Assembly: GCA_900696625.1 (NCBI GenBank)
Contig: CAADGU010000056.1
Span: forward strand, 1 to 64,000
Direction: 5' to 3'
Origin: an uncultured Chloroflexota bacterium
GTDB taxonomy: Bacteria > Chloroflexota > Anaerolineae > Promineifilales > Promineifilaceae
DNA: 64,000 bases
Below are positions 14,137 through 24,571 of the stretch, one piece after another. Numbering within the stretch: position 1 is the first letter of the stretch; each line of letters opens with the position of its first letter. The translations under genes and the position numbers were made by a program. A model generated the notes under the pieces. It was not told the origin of the DNA. It saw only the letters and a list, made by a program, of their open reading frames with translations, and ran no database searches.

Positions 14137-14452
14137 TTTCAAACATGCGGTTCAGGGCGTTTTGATTGTGGAATAATTCACAATATCCAGTGTTATTGTA
14201 GGTCAAAGAGAGGGGACGCCAGAGTGACAAGTGTCACGTGATACAAAGGCGAAAAGCATAATGCAGTGTGTCATGGGTGCAACATCCCCACGGGCAGTAG
14301 GCGTTTACAAGCTGTTAGAAAGTTTGTAACCTGTAACCAGTAATATGTGTTTACCTCTGAGTTCAACGTAGTAAAGCAATTATATAGATCACTCAGTTTT
14401 CTGTAGCGGCATCAAATCGTAGAATTATTCATCAAGTGGAGGATGTATTGAA

Positions 14453-15520
14453 ATGGCTATAATGACAACTACTTTAGTTTCCCGTTTTTTGTCCCCCCAG
14501 GTCAGGCAAAAACCACTCGTCAGTTTGATCGTGCCTACGCTCAATGAAGAGCGCAATCTCCCCCAACTATTTGCCTCGATTCCCGACATGGTGGATGAGG
14601 TAGTGCTGGTTGACGGCCGTTCCACCGACCGCACCGTGGAATTGGCCAAAGAATTGCGCCCGGACATCGTCGTTGTCCACCAGAAAGGCAAAGGCAAGGG
14701 CAACGCGCTGCGCCAGGGTTTTGAAGCCGCCAGCGGCGAGATCATCGTGATGATAGACGCCGATGGCTCCACCAACCCCGCTGAAATCCCCAACTTTGTG
14801 GGCGCTTTGTTAGCCGGCGCCGATTTTGCCAAAGGTTCCCGTTTTATGCAGGGTGGTGGCACATCCGACATGGAACCGCATCGGTATCTGGGCAATCAGT
14901 TTTTTGTCTGGACGGTGCGCCTCCTGTTTGGCGGCAAATATACCGACCTTTGCTACGGCTACAACGCTTTCTGGGCCTGGACGCTGCCGCTGTTAAGCCT
15001 CAATGGTGACGGTTTTGAAATTGAGACGATGATGAACGTGCGGGCGCTGCAAGCCGGCCTGCGCGTGGCCGAAGTGCCCAGCTTTGAAAACCGGCGTTTT
15101 ATGGGCCTCTCTAACTTGAATGCTTTTCGAGATGGATTCCGCGTTTTGGGTACCATTTTCAAGGAATGGCTCAATAATCCCGGTCTGCGTGCCGTGAAAA
15201 AACAAGAAAATTCGGTCGCCCAGGAAACATTTGAGGAAGCCTTCCACGCCCTGCTGGAAGATACAAACGAATTTGTGAAAATGAGCTACCAGTTGCCCAA
15301 TGACCGGTTAAAGCATTTGGCTGCCAAACTGCTCGTTCGCTTCGACGCCCTCATGGCAACCGAGATGAACTGCGCCGTCTGCCACGAACTGCAAACGCGC
15401 TATGCCGAACATTACCGGGATATCTATGCCAGCTACCTGCTCTCGTATATCCAGAAGGACAAGGCCGGGGCGATGCCACTACCTCAGCCCGTTTACCAAA
15501 CAGCGCCTTTGTCCGGCTAA
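14453..15520 (+). CDS. Glycosyltransferase family 2
   Basis: VSLIVPTLNEERNLPQLFASI, VLVDGRSTDRT, DADGSTNP. Confidence 0.88.
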   Translation: MAIMTTTLVSRFLSPQVRQKPLVSLIVPTLNEERNLPQLFASIPDMVDEVVLVDGRSTDRTVELAKELRPDIVVVHQKGKGKGNALRQGFEAASGEIIVMIDADGSTNPAEIPNFVGALLAGADFAKGSRFMQGGGTSDMEPHRYLGNQFFVWTVRLLFGGKYTDLCYGYNAFWAWTLPLLSLNGDGFEIETMMNVRALQAGLRVAEVPSFENRRFMGLSNLNAFRDGFRVLGTIFKEWLNNPGLRAVKKQENSVAQETFEEAFHALLEDTNEFVKMSYQLPNDRLKHLAAKLLVRFDALMATEMNCAVCHELQTRYAEHYRDIYASYLLSYIQKDKAGAMPLPQPVYQTAPLSG

Positions 15521-15564
15521 CCAATACATCTGCCTCAGAATTAAGAATTGAATAATTTGTATGC

Positions 15565-15607
15565 GATTGGAGATTAGAACGATTCATCCAGACTCTAATC
15601 TCCAATC
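15565..15607. repeat. GGAGATT-family hairpin
   Basis: GATTGGAGATTAGA / TCTAATCTCCAATC perfect arms. Confidence 0.85.
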
Positions 15608-15644
15608 TATGCTACGCATATTATTTGATTCCTAATCCCCCCAT

Positions 15645-17210
15645 TTGGTTATGATAAATAATAGCAACCTTCCTGCACACACTTATCAAATCTTGCTCAT
15701 CGAAGATGACGTGAGCGCCTCCCGGTTAATTTCTGCGATGCTGGAACGAGGAGGGTACACCGCCCTTATCGCCAATTCGGGAAACGAGGGCATCACGTTA
15801 GCTCTCCAGGAGCGTCCTGACTTAATCTTGTGCGACGTGATGATGCCCGACGTCACCGGTCTGGACGTATTACGCACCTTACAGAAACAATCTGATACAG
15901 CGACGATTCCCTTTATTTTCCTGACAGCCCTTGCCAGGCAGGAAGATATGCGGGTGGGCATGGAATTGGGTGCAGACGATTACCTGACCAAACCGATACA
16001 TACTGAGGTTCTGCTCAATGCGGTCGGCAGCCGCCTGAGACGGCACCAGCAATTACAAACAGACCGGTTGGCCCATTTCACGCAGCGGTTAGTTCTGTCT
16101 CAGGAACACCAGCGGCAGCAGATGGCTTCTATGCTGGATAACAAGCTGAACCAATCGCTGCGCAGCCTGCAATTTGTTTTGAACATGTTGGCAGCGCCAG
16201 CACATGATGACGCCACCTTGTACAACGGCGCAAAGGAGATGCTAGGCGAATTAATTCTCCAGGTAGAGGGGATGGCCCAGGAAATGCACCCGACGATTCT
16301 GGCACGTCTGGGGTTAGCGCCAACTCTCCGTTGGCTCTCCGAACAATTTGAGCTAACCATTGAACTAGACATGCCGCATGTGGCATACCAGTTTGAGCCA
16401 AAGGTGGAGGTGTGTGTATTTCGCCTGGTTCAAGAAGCGCTCAACAATATCCAACGTCATGCCCAAACAGATCATGCGAAAATTTCGCTGAATTACGTAG
16501 CGCCATACCTGGAAGTGCGCATTGAAGATAAAGGGATGGGATTTGATTTGGAGCGCACCTTACAATCAAGCCAGAGTATGGGTTTGCAATATATGCATGG
16601 ATTGGTAGCCTGGGCGAACGGCGAACTGCATATCACGTCCGGGCCAGGTGAGGGCACGGCCGTATATGCACTTCTGCCTCAAGCTAATGCCATTCCGCTC
16701 AGTCCCTCGCCCATTTCGCCGGATTTGCTGCGAATGGCCGGCCGCACCCAACCATTAGAATCAACGGGGGAAACGGCCGTAACCGTCAAGATATTGCTGG
16801 CCATTGAACAACCCTTACAGTTACAGGGAATGCACAAGTTATTGGCACGCAATCCCCACTTTGAGGTAGTAGGCGAAATTCAGGATTTGACTCAGGTAGC
16901 GGACGCCATTGAAACGTACCAACCACAACTGCTCATCATAAATCCTCTCACCGAGGGCAAAAGCCAGGCAGAGGTATTGCAATCTATCGTTGGGGCGCGT
17001 CCAGGCACGGCCGTCTTAGTCATCAGCACCGCCACCCACAACGAATATATACGGGCGGCCTTTGAAAGCGGCGTGTTAGGCTATATCCCCAATACCGCCA
17101 CCATCACCGATTTGCATACCGCCATCATGCGCGTCGCCCGCAAACAATACTACGTCAGCCCTGGCCTGTCATTTGATCTGGCACAGTGGCAAGAAGCACG
17201 GGCAGATTGA
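15645..17210 (+). CDS. Hybrid signalling protein: REC - degenerate HisKA_3/HATPase - degenerate REC
   Basis: LLIEDDVSASRL...LILCDVMMPDVTG...LTKP (REC1); LVQEALNNIQRHA and GMGFD (HATPase_c); C-terminal REC-like fold lacking the phosphoacceptor Asp. Confidence 0.85.
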   Translation: MVMINNSNLPAHTYQILLIEDDVSASRLISAMLERGGYTALIANSGNEGITLALQERPDLILCDVMMPDVTGLDVLRTLQKQSDTATIPFIFLTALARQEDMRVGMELGADDYLTKPIHTEVLLNAVGSRLRRHQQLQTDRLAHFTQRLVLSQEHQRQQMASMLDNKLNQSLRSLQFVLNMLAAPAHDDATLYNGAKEMLGELILQVEGMAQEMHPTILARLGLAPTLRWLSEQFELTIELDMPHVAYQFEPKVEVCVFRLVQEALNNIQRHAQTDHAKISLNYVAPYLEVRIEDKGMGFDLERTLQSSQSMGLQYMHGLVAWANGELHITSGPGEGTAVYALLPQANAIPLSPSPISPDLLRMAGRTQPLESTGETAVTVKILLAIEQPLQLQGMHKLLARNPHFEVVGEIQDLTQVADAIETYQPQLLIINPLTEGKSQAEVLQSIVGARPGTAVLVISTATHNEYIRAAFESGVLGYIPNTATITDLHTAIMRVARKQYYVSPGLSFDLAQWQEARAD

Positions 17211-17227
17211 CGCTAAATTGAGGTTCC

Positions 17228-18160
17228 ATGAATTTTTCTGTGATTATTTGTGCGCATACGGAAGAGCGCTGGCAAGATTTAATCGAAGCGGTGGCTTCGG
17301 TAACCAATCAGACCCTCCCCCCCCACCAAATTGTCATCGCCATTGACCATAACCCGGCCATGTTGGCCCGCGCTCGCGCTCAATTTCCAGAAGCGACGGT
17401 GGTGGAAAATGTGCAAGAACGGGGCCTAAACGGCGCCCGCAACAGCGGCGTGGCCGCTACCACCGGCGAGATTGTGGCCTTTCTGGATGATGACGCCATT
17501 GCTGCACCGGATTGGTTGGAACAGTTACAGGCAGCGTATACGGCCATACACATCGTTGGCGCAGGTGGCAAAATCAATCCTCTGTGGCTCAACGGCCGTC
17601 CCCGCTGGTTTCCCGAAGAGTTCAATTGGGTTGTGGGCTGCACCTATCGCGGCCTGCCAGAGCAAACCGCCCCGGTACGCAACCTGATCGGCTGCAACAT
17701 GTCCTACCGCCGCACCGTGATCGAGCAATTGGGCGGCTTCCGCAATGGCATTGGGCATGTAGGCGGCCGCCCACAAGGCGATGATGAGACCGAATTTTGC
17801 ATCCGGCTGCGCCAGGCCATGCCCCAGGCCACCCTGCTGTACCAGCCCCAGGCACAAGTATCCCACAAAGTACCCGCCGGTCGCGCCAATTTTGGCTACT
17901 ATCGCTGGCGTTGTTACCTGGAAGGGCGCTCCAAAGCGCTGCTCTCCCGCCTGGTGGGCGCCAATGACGGCCTGTCTACCGAGCGCACCTACACCCTGAA
18001 AGTATTGCCCAGCGGCATGTGGGTCGGCCTGACCGAAAGCGCCCGCCACCGGAATCTGGCCGGTATTGGTCGGTCAGCGGCCATTGCCGCAGGCCTGTTT
18101 ATCACCACCTTCGGCTATGGGCTGGGGCGTCTGACTCTCGTCGGCAAAAAGGTTGAGTAG
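17228..18160 (+). CDS. Glycosyltransferase family 2
   Basis: NFSVIICAHTEERWQDL, GLNGARNSGVAATTGEIVAFLDDDA. Confidence 0.9.
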   Translation: MNFSVIICAHTEERWQDLIEAVASVTNQTLPPHQIVIAIDHNPAMLARARAQFPEATVVENVQERGLNGARNSGVAATTGEIVAFLDDDAIAAPDWLEQLQAAYTAIHIVGAGGKINPLWLNGRPRWFPEEFNWVVGCTYRGLPEQTAPVRNLIGCNMSYRRTVIEQLGGFRNGIGHVGGRPQGDDETEFCIRLRQAMPQATLLYQPQAQVSHKVPAGRANFGYYRWRCYLEGRSKALLSRLVGANDGLSTERTYTLKVLPSGMWVGLTESARHRNLAGIGRSAAIAAGLFITTFGYGLGRLTLVGKKVE

Positions 18161-18181
18161 CCAGGGGATAGGGGTTACGGT

Positions 18182-18231
18182 ATAACCGTAGACCCTAAGG
18201 GTTTCCGAAAACCCTTAGGGTCTACGGTTAT
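18182..18231. terminator. Strong intergenic hairpin
   Basis: ATAACCGTAGACCCTAAGGGTTT / AAACCCTTAGGGTCTACGGTTAT long inverted repeat between glycosyltransferase genes. Confidence 0.6.
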
Positions 18232-18246
18232 TTTAGGATTGATTTC

Positions 18247-19509
18247 ATGCGATTAGTCATGTTAACGCAATTTTACCCGCCTGTTTTGGGTGGGTTGGAG
18301 CGGCACGTCAAAGATTTGAGCGAGGCGCTGGCAGCGCGGGGGCACGAAGTGGCCGTCATCACCCTGCGGCAGGGTGGCTGGGGCCAGGACATGCCCGCCT
18401 ATGAAGAGGTGCAGGGAGTGCGTCTGTACCGCATTCGCGGCACGGTGTCACGGGCAGAAAAGCTGCTGTTTGTGGATGCACGGCGCAGTTATGCCCCCCC
18501 TTTTCCTGACCCGGAACTGGCGCTGGCTATTCGCCGCATTCTGGCGCAGGAAAAGCCGCACGTTGTCCATGCCCACAACTGGCTCTCCTTCTCCTACCTG
18601 CCGCTGAAACGGTGGAGCGGGGCCAAACTGGTCATTACGCTGCACGAGTTTGGCCTGAGTTGTGGCAAGTGGACGTTCATTCATCAGGATGCCTTTTGCA
18701 GCGGCCCGGCATGGGGGAAATGCTGGCGCTGCCTGAATGACCACTATGGCCTGGCCAAAGGGACGATGACTCATCTGGGGCAGCGCACCATGCGTCGGGC
18801 ACAAGACCGGCGCGTGGACATGTACGTGCCCGTCAGCCAGGCAGTAGCCGAAGGCAGCCAACTGGTGGACAGCGGCCTGCCCTATGAAGTGGTGCCCAAC
18901 TTTATCCCGGACCACATCGCACCGCCGCCGCCTGATTGGGAAGAACAGTTGGCGCAGCTGCCGACCGGGCCGTTTATGTTGTTTGTCGGTTCTTTTGGTA
19001 AACAAAAAGGGATAGATGTGCTGCTGGAAGCATACCGGGGATTAGAAACGGCCGTTTCTACCCAGCGCCCTGTCCCCCTCGTCCTCATTGGTTATGAACT
19101 CAGCGACTTTCCCCTGTCACAACTGGATATTCCGCCCCAGGTGCATATCTTCAAGAACTGGCCGAACACGGCCGTCATGGAGGCATGGCGGCGCAGTCAT
19201 ATCGGCATTGTGCCTTCCAACTGGCCGGAACCCAGCCCCACCGTCGTCATGGAAGCGATGGTCGCCGGCGTACCCGTCATTGCCAGCCGCGTCGGCGGCA
19301 TCCCCGACATTGTGGCCGACGGTGAAACCGGCTTGCTGGTGCCACCCGGCGATCCGATTGCTTTACGCCAGGCCATGTCCCGGCTGCTGCATGACCCGGC
19401 TTTGTGCCAGCAAATGAGCGCCGCCGCCCGCCAGCGTGTCACCAACTTCCAGGCGCACACCGTTGTTACCCGCATCGAAGGCATCTACCAACAGCTTTGC
19501 CAAACATGA
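18247..19509 (+). CDS. Glycosyltransferase family 4
   Basis: FYPPVLGGLERHVKDLSEALAARGHEV, SNWPEPSPTVVMEAMVAGVPVIASRVGGIPD. Confidence 0.92.
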   Translation: MRLVMLTQFYPPVLGGLERHVKDLSEALAARGHEVAVITLRQGGWGQDMPAYEEVQGVRLYRIRGTVSRAEKLLFVDARRSYAPPFPDPELALAIRRILAQEKPHVVHAHNWLSFSYLPLKRWSGAKLVITLHEFGLSCGKWTFIHQDAFCSGPAWGKCWRCLNDHYGLAKGTMTHLGQRTMRRAQDRRVDMYVPVSQAVAEGSQLVDSGLPYEVVPNFIPDHIAPPPPDWEEQLAQLPTGPFMLFVGSFGKQKGIDVLLEAYRGLETAVSTQRPVPLVLIGYELSDFPLSQLDIPPQVHIFKNWPNTAVMEAWRRSHIGIVPSNWPEPSPTVVMEAMVAGVPVIASRVGGIPDIVADGETGLLVPPGDPIALRQAMSRLLHDPALCQQMSAAARQRVTNFQAHTVVTRIEGIYQQLCQT

Positions 19510-21422
19510 AAGACATCCTGGCGCATCCACGTCTGCACTGGCTGGAGCTGTGGCTCTTCCCGCCCCCGTTGGCGGCCCCCGCACACGGCGATTTGCCCTA
19601 CGACGAAAGCGAAAATCAGAAGTGGGGTTGGGCGCCGGCCATCAGCTTTGCCGGGGCCGTCTGTTTGCTGGTGGTGGCCTGGGGCTTCAACGGAGCGCGC
19701 CGCGACGATCCCTATCACGAACTGATTTTCTGGCTGGGCATCCTGACCTTTTATGCCCTGATTGTCTGGCGGTTGATCTCGCCGCTGGCCTCGCGCCGTG
19801 AACGAGTGGTGCTGGTGCTGCTGGCGGGCATCGGCCTGTACATGGTCAAGGTGATGCACAGCCCGCTTTACTTCACCTTTTACGATGAGCTGCTGCATTA
19901 CCGTACCGCCGCCAATATCCTGGAAACGGGTTTTCACTTCCGAGAACACCCACTGCTGCCCGTCAGCCCCCTGTACCCTGGCCTGGAAAACATCGCCATC
20001 GCCCTGGTCAACCTGAGCGGTTTGAACATTTATTACGCGGGCATTATCACCATTTTGGTAGCGCGGGCCGTGTTTGTGCTGGTGTTGTTTCTCTTTTTTG
20101 AGAAAACGAGTGAATCGCCCCGTCTGGCGGGAATAGCTACGGTTATTTATGCCGCGAACCCGCACTTTATCTTTTTTGACGCCCAATTTTCGTATGAATC
20201 GCTGGCGCTGGTTTTTGTGGTGATGGTGTTTTTAGGTATTCAATACCGGATGACCCATCACAAAGACAAACCGCTGGGGTCTTCGCTGCTCATTATTTTT
20301 GGCATTTGCGCCACGCTGGTGACGCACCATGTTACCAGCTATTTCTTGCTCATCTGCCTGACGTTGTGGGCGGTGGTGGCTTATTTTTTCCCATATGAGG
20401 GACAAAGCCGGACGATGTTGTTTGGCACGGCCGTACTCGCCCTGGTCGCTATCCTGTCGTGGATGATGTACGTGGCCATCATCACCATTGATTATTTGGT
20501 GCCGGTGCTGTCCGGCGCGGTGTTTGATTTGTTCAAGGTGTTGGTGCGCGACGAAACGGGGCGGCAGCTATTTTCGGCGCAGGGTGAAAATGCCCTGCGC
20601 CTGTGGGAGCGGGTCATCGTTTACAGTACGGCGCTGTCTATTTTGCTGGGGCTGATGCTGGGCGCGATTGTCATCTGGCGGGAGTATCGCAACCGGCCAA
20701 CCTATCTCTTTCTGTGCATCATTGGCCTGCTGTATCCAATTACGCAACTGCTCCGTTTTACGGAAAAAGGGCCAGAGATCGCTTCTCGCATTGGCCCGTT
20801 CATGTTTTTTGGCATTGCCTTTGTGCTGGCGGTGAGCGTCGCTAAGCTGTACCCTGCCGCTGGCGTCTCCTGGGCGCGATGGCGACATGTGGCGCTCACG
20901 GCCGTCATCGTCCTCATGTTTTGGGGCAACTTCCTGGTCAGCTTTCCGCGCTGGGCGTTAATGCCCGGCCCGTACCGATCTGCCGCCGATACCCGCTCGG
21001 TGGAAGTGCAAGGGCTGGCCGCGACGGAATGGATACGCGACTATTTGGGGCCGGAACACCGGCTGGCGGCCGACCGGATCAATGGCTTGTTACAGGTAGC
21101 TTACGGCCGTCAGTATCAAGTAACCGGTTCGTGGAATAACATCAACGTGCCCGGCGTTTTTCTGGATGTGCCCTTCACGGAAGTGGAATACCGCACGCTC
21201 TGCGAAGGGCAGGCGGAGTATTTGATTGTAGATTACCGTTTTAATTCCCATCTGCCGTTGTTGGGCTTTTACTATGAAGACGCCGAAAGTGAATTGCCCT
21301 ACACGGAACCGCTGGAAACGGCCGTACTCGATAAGTTCAGAGCGCGTGACGAATTCAGTCTGGTTTACGATGGGGGCGATCTGGTCATTTACCAGGTGGA
21401 TTTGAGCAACTGTGACCGCTAA
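19506..21422 (+). CDS. Multi-pass membrane protein, probable cell-surface polysaccharide/glycosyltransferase-associated
   Basis: Many hydrophobic segments; start refined to the ATG at 19506 overlapping the upstream stop (ATGA). Confidence 0.7.
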   Translation: MKDILAHPRLHWLELWLFPPPLAAPAHGDLPYDESENQKWGWAPAISFAGAVCLLVVAWGFNGARRDDPYHELIFWLGILTFYALIVWRLISPLASRRERVVLVLLAGIGLYMVKVMHSPLYFTFYDELLHYRTAANILETGFHFREHPLLPVSPLYPGLENIAIALVNLSGLNIYYAGIITILVARAVFVLVLFLFFEKTSESPRLAGIATVIYAANPHFIFFDAQFSYESLALVFVVMVFLGIQYRMTHHKDKPLGSSLLIIFGICATLVTHHVTSYFLLICLTLWAVVAYFFPYEGQSRTMLFGTAVLALVAILSWMMYVAIITIDYLVPVLSGAVFDLFKVLVRDETGRQLFSAQGENALRLWERVIVYSTALSILLGLMLGAIVIWREYRNRPTYLFLCIIGLLYPITQLLRFTEKGPEIASRIGPFMFFGIAFVLAVSVAKLYPAAGVSWARWRHVALTAVIVLMFWGNFLVSFPRWALMPGPYRSAADTRSVEVQGLAATEWIRDYLGPEHRLAADRINGLLQVAYGRQYQVTGSWNNINVPGVFLDVPFTEVEYRTLCEGQAEYLIVDYRFNSHLPLLGFYYEDAESELPYTEPLETAVLDKFRARDEFSLVYDGGDLVIYQVDLSNCDR

Positions 21423-22182
21423 AGTAACCAACCGGCTCATTATGATATTGGTAACGGCCGTGCTGATGCTGCTAACCCTGCTGGAATGGGAACTCAGCGC
21501 TGTGCGGGTCTTGTTTGCCGTCGCCCTGGTGGGCATCCTGCCCGGCTACGCCCTGACCACCGCCATATTCGTCAAATACCCACTCGGTTTTGCCGAGAAG
21601 TTAGCCTTCAGCTGCGGCCTCAGTTTGGGGCTGGCCGCCGTTGGCGGGCTGCTGCTGCACTTCACGCCCTGGGGGTTGCAGCCAGCCTCCTGGGTCATCT
21701 ATCTGGGCGGTATTACCGTGGTCGCCAATGCCCTGGCCCTGGGGCGTATGCAACAAACCACGCAGGTAGACCTGAGCGTCATTCACGTGCCGCTGCGCCT
21801 GCACCAACTGCTGCTCATGCTTCTGGCTGGCATCGTGATCATGGGCGCTTATCTGACGGCTCGCGCCGGCGCCGAAAACCGGCCGGCGCCCCAGTTCACC
21901 CAATTATGGCTGCTATGGGCCGATGAGTCACAAAGCGAAGTCCAGCTAGGCATCCAGAACCAGGAAAACGGTATCCGGCAATACCGGCTGGTACTGAGTA
22001 CCCGCCAGGGTCAGGCGCAGGAATGGCCGAACATTGCGTTGGCCCCTGGCGAAACCTGGCAAACCACGTTCCCGCCGCCGCCAGCCGTTGGCGAAACTGA
22101 TTTTATTAAGGCCACCCTTTACCGGCTAGAAGCGCCGCAAGAAATTTACCGTGAAGTCTATCTGCGGCGCATTGCCCGGTAG
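21412..22182 (+). CDS. Membrane protein, DUF1616-like
   Basis: VRVLFAVALVGILPGYALTTAIFVK...LAFSCGLSLGLAAVGGLLL; overlaps upstream gene. Confidence 0.6.
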   Translation: MTAKVTNRLIMILVTAVLMLLTLLEWELSAVRVLFAVALVGILPGYALTTAIFVKYPLGFAEKLAFSCGLSLGLAAVGGLLLHFTPWGLQPASWVIYLGGITVVANALALGRMQQTTQVDLSVIHVPLRLHQLLLMLLAGIVIMGAYLTARAGAENRPAPQFTQLWLLWADESQSEVQLGIQNQENGIRQYRLVLSTRQGQAQEWPNIALAPGETWQTTFPPPPAVGETDFIKATLYRLEAPQEIYREVYLRRIAR

Positions 22183-22193
22183 GAGAGAAAAAG

Positions 22194-23525
22194 ATGCCCA
22201 CCCGGCTACACATGATGCTAACAAAGAATTGGTGGATAGACATGCTGACCAGCAACCGGGTCATTTTGGTAAATGCCCTGTCGCTGGTGGGCACCCTGGT
22301 GGTCACGTCTGGCCTCGGTTTTGCCTATTGGTGGGTGGTGGCGCGGCAGTTTACGGCCGCCGAAGCGGGGCTGGCGGCAGCGGCCGTTTCCGCCATGTTA
22401 TTGCTCGGTACCATCGGCATGATGGGCATGGGCACTTTGCTGATTGGCGAACTGCGCCGCCGTTCGCAAATTGTGGTCTCGCTCATTACCACGGCCCTGG
22501 TGATTGTGGCGGTGGCTTCGCTGCTGTTGGGGGCCGGTTTTGCCGTTGTTGCCGCTTATTTTTCGGCCGATTTTGCCCTGCTGACGGCCTCTTGGTTCAA
22601 TTTCCTCTTGTTTACGGCCGGGGTGGCGATCACGGGCATGGTGTTGGTGCTGGATCAGGCGATGCTGGGACTGCTGCACGGAAGCTGGCAGTTATGGCGC
22701 AATGCCGTTTTTGCCATTAGCAAGCTCATCCTGCTTGTGCCCATTAGCTACTATTTTCGCACAGCCGGGGCGATGGCGATTTATGCCGCCTGGTTTACAG
22801 GCAATATCGTGTCGCTGGTTTTTCTGGTGGGGCTGGTAGGGCGGCGACGGCTGCTGACGGCCAATTACCGGCTGCGCTGGGATGTTTTCCGCGAACTGCG
22901 GGGGATGGCGCTGGCGCATCATATTCTGAATCTGTCCTTGCAAACGGTGCAGTTTGCGATGCCGGTCATTGTCACCGTCATGCTGTCACCGGAGGTGAAC
23001 GCCAGTTTTTACGTGGCCTGGCTGGTAGCCAGCAGCCTGTTCATTGTGCCCACTTCGCTAACGCAGGCGCTTTATGCCATCAGTGCCGCCGATGTGTCTA
23101 TGCTGGCGCAAAAAATTCGCTTCACGCTGCGGGCTTCGTTCATTGGAGTGGTGGCGGCAGGGCTGGTTATTATGGTGGGTGCGGAGTTTATGCTGAACTT
23201 TTTTGACCCGTCTTATGGTGAAACGGCCGCCATGAGCCTGCGCATTTTGCTGCTGGCGGCGCTGCCTATCATTGTCCGGGTGCATTACGTGGCCATTCGC
23301 CAGATCAGGCGTGAGCTGAAACAGGCAGCGACGTTGTTTCTGGCGGCGGCTTTTCTGGAATTGTCGCTGGCAATTACCGGGGCGGCGGTGGGCGGCCTGA
23401 CGGGGCTGAGCGCCGGTTGGGTGCTGGCTATCTATCTGGAGGGGGTCTGGATGGCCCCGGCTGTGTACCGGGTGGCGGCGCAGGCTAAAACAATCCCGCC
23501 GGCTACCGGAGAACCCGTTCATTGA
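22194..23525 (+). CDS. Polysaccharide biosynthesis / Wzx-like flippase
   Basis: About 12 hydrophobic helices in a MATE/Wzx-like pattern, within a glycosyltransferase cluster. Confidence 0.7.
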   Translation: MPTRLHMMLTKNWWIDMLTSNRVILVNALSLVGTLVVTSGLGFAYWWVVARQFTAAEAGLAAAAVSAMLLLGTIGMMGMGTLLIGELRRRSQIVVSLITTALVIVAVASLLLGAGFAVVAAYFSADFALLTASWFNFLLFTAGVAITGMVLVLDQAMLGLLHGSWQLWRNAVFAISKLILLVPISYYFRTAGAMAIYAAWFTGNIVSLVFLVGLVGRRRLLTANYRLRWDVFRELRGMALAHHILNLSLQTVQFAMPVIVTVMLSPEVNASFYVAWLVASSLFIVPTSLTQALYAISAADVSMLAQKIRFTLRASFIGVVAAGLVIMVGAEFMLNFFDPSYGETAAMSLRILLLAALPIIVRVHYVAIRQIRRELKQAATLFLAAAFLELSLAITGAAVGGLTGLSAGWVLAIYLEGVWMAPAVYRVAAQAKTIPPATGEPVH

Positions 23526-23531
23526 GGCAGC

Positions 23532-24338
23532 ATGGCACTAGATCGCGTTGAAAGCTGGGTTGTGGCCGGGGCCGCCGGTTTGGTGGCACTGTTGGCTGAA
23601 CTGCTGCTGATGCAGTCGTTTGTGTTGTCTGGCATGACGCTGTACAGCGTGCTGCTCATTCTGCTGCTGCTGTATGGCACTTTTCGCTGGCCGCATCCGC
23701 AGCACGAACTGCTGGTGCTGGCGATTCCCTCTATACTGCGGCTACTGGCTTATACGCTGCCGTTGGCTAATCTGTCACCCTTGTTTGCCCAGATGATGGT
23801 GAGCGTACCGGCGGGGTTAACGGCCGTGACCTTCGTCTGGCTGCTGGAACAAACCTGGCCGAACCTGCGCTTCGCCTGGCGGCAATTACCGCTCTATTTG
23901 CTGCTGGCAGCGGCGGGCGCGGTGGCAGGCTGGTTGTTATTCCAGTTCCAACAACCGCCGCCGCCGGATACAGGTAGCCCTTTGCTCTGGTTTTTTTATA
24001 TCTTTGTGCTGGTGGTAGCCATGGCTTTTGTGGAGGAATGGTTGTTCCGGGACATCATGCAATCTGCCCTGACCCGGCTGTGGGACAATTGGCTGCTGGC
24101 AGGATTGGTGGTGGCCCTTATTTACACAACTTTGAGCCTGGGGCTAGGGTCTTGGCCTTACGTTTTGCTCGTTTTTATCATGGCGCTGGCGTTGAGTTGG
24201 CTGCGGCAGGCCACCGGCAATCTGCTGGGCGTTTGTGTGGCGCATGGCGCGGCTAATTTGATGTTTTTTCTCATTCTGCCGGGTCTGGGCAGTGGGGGCA
24301 CATTGGCCCGGTTGGTGACCAGTGGGGTGTTAGGATGA
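23532..24338 (+). CDS. CPBP family intramembrane protease
   Basis: FVEEWLFRDIMQSAL and later CVAHGAANL motif. Confidence 0.8.
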   Translation: MALDRVESWVVAGAAGLVALLAELLLMQSFVLSGMTLYSVLLILLLLYGTFRWPHPQHELLVLAIPSILRLLAYTLPLANLSPLFAQMMVSVPAGLTAVTFVWLLEQTWPNLRFAWRQLPLYLLLAAAGAVAGWLLFQFQQPPPPDTGSPLLWFFYIFVLVVAMAFVEEWLFRDIMQSALTRLWDNWLLAGLVVALIYTTLSLGLGSWPYVLLVFIMALALSWLRQATGNLLGVCVAHGAANLMFFLILPGLGSGGTLARLVTSGVLG

Positions 24339-24568
24339 ATGTATTGTTTCCGCCGGCGGCGCTGACGGCCGTGCGCCAGGAAGAACTGTACCTGTACTTG
24401 CAATTGATTGCCGTGTTTACGCTGCTGCTGCTGCTGATCGGCCGGGAACTGACCATCGGCCTGAAGTTCCCCTATGCCCGCTGGCGGCGGGTGTCGCTGG
24501 TGGGCATTGTGCCCTTGCTCTTCGCCTTTTTGCTCATTCTACTCTGGCACATCATCCGCTCCACATAG
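24335..24568 (+). CDS. Small two-helix membrane protein
   Basis: ATG overlaps the preceding stop; two hydrophobic segments. Confidence 0.5.
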   Translation: MNVLFPPAALTAVRQEELYLYLQLIAVFTLLLLLIGRELTIGLKFPYARWRRVSLVGIVPLLFAFLLILLWHIIRST

Positions 24569-24571
24569 GTC

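Noticed and set aside
17160-17210. SFDLAQ peptide at the end of the REC/HK protein resembles the SFDLAQDK repeat peptide
   Set aside because: The DNA (tcatttgatctggcacagtgg) does not match the CCTGAGCCAAGTCGAAGG element; peptide similarity looks coincidental.
18182-18231. Hairpin as a riboswitch or sRNA
   Set aside because: Simple perfect stem with a 3-4 nt loop between genes is better explained as a terminator or repeat hairpin.
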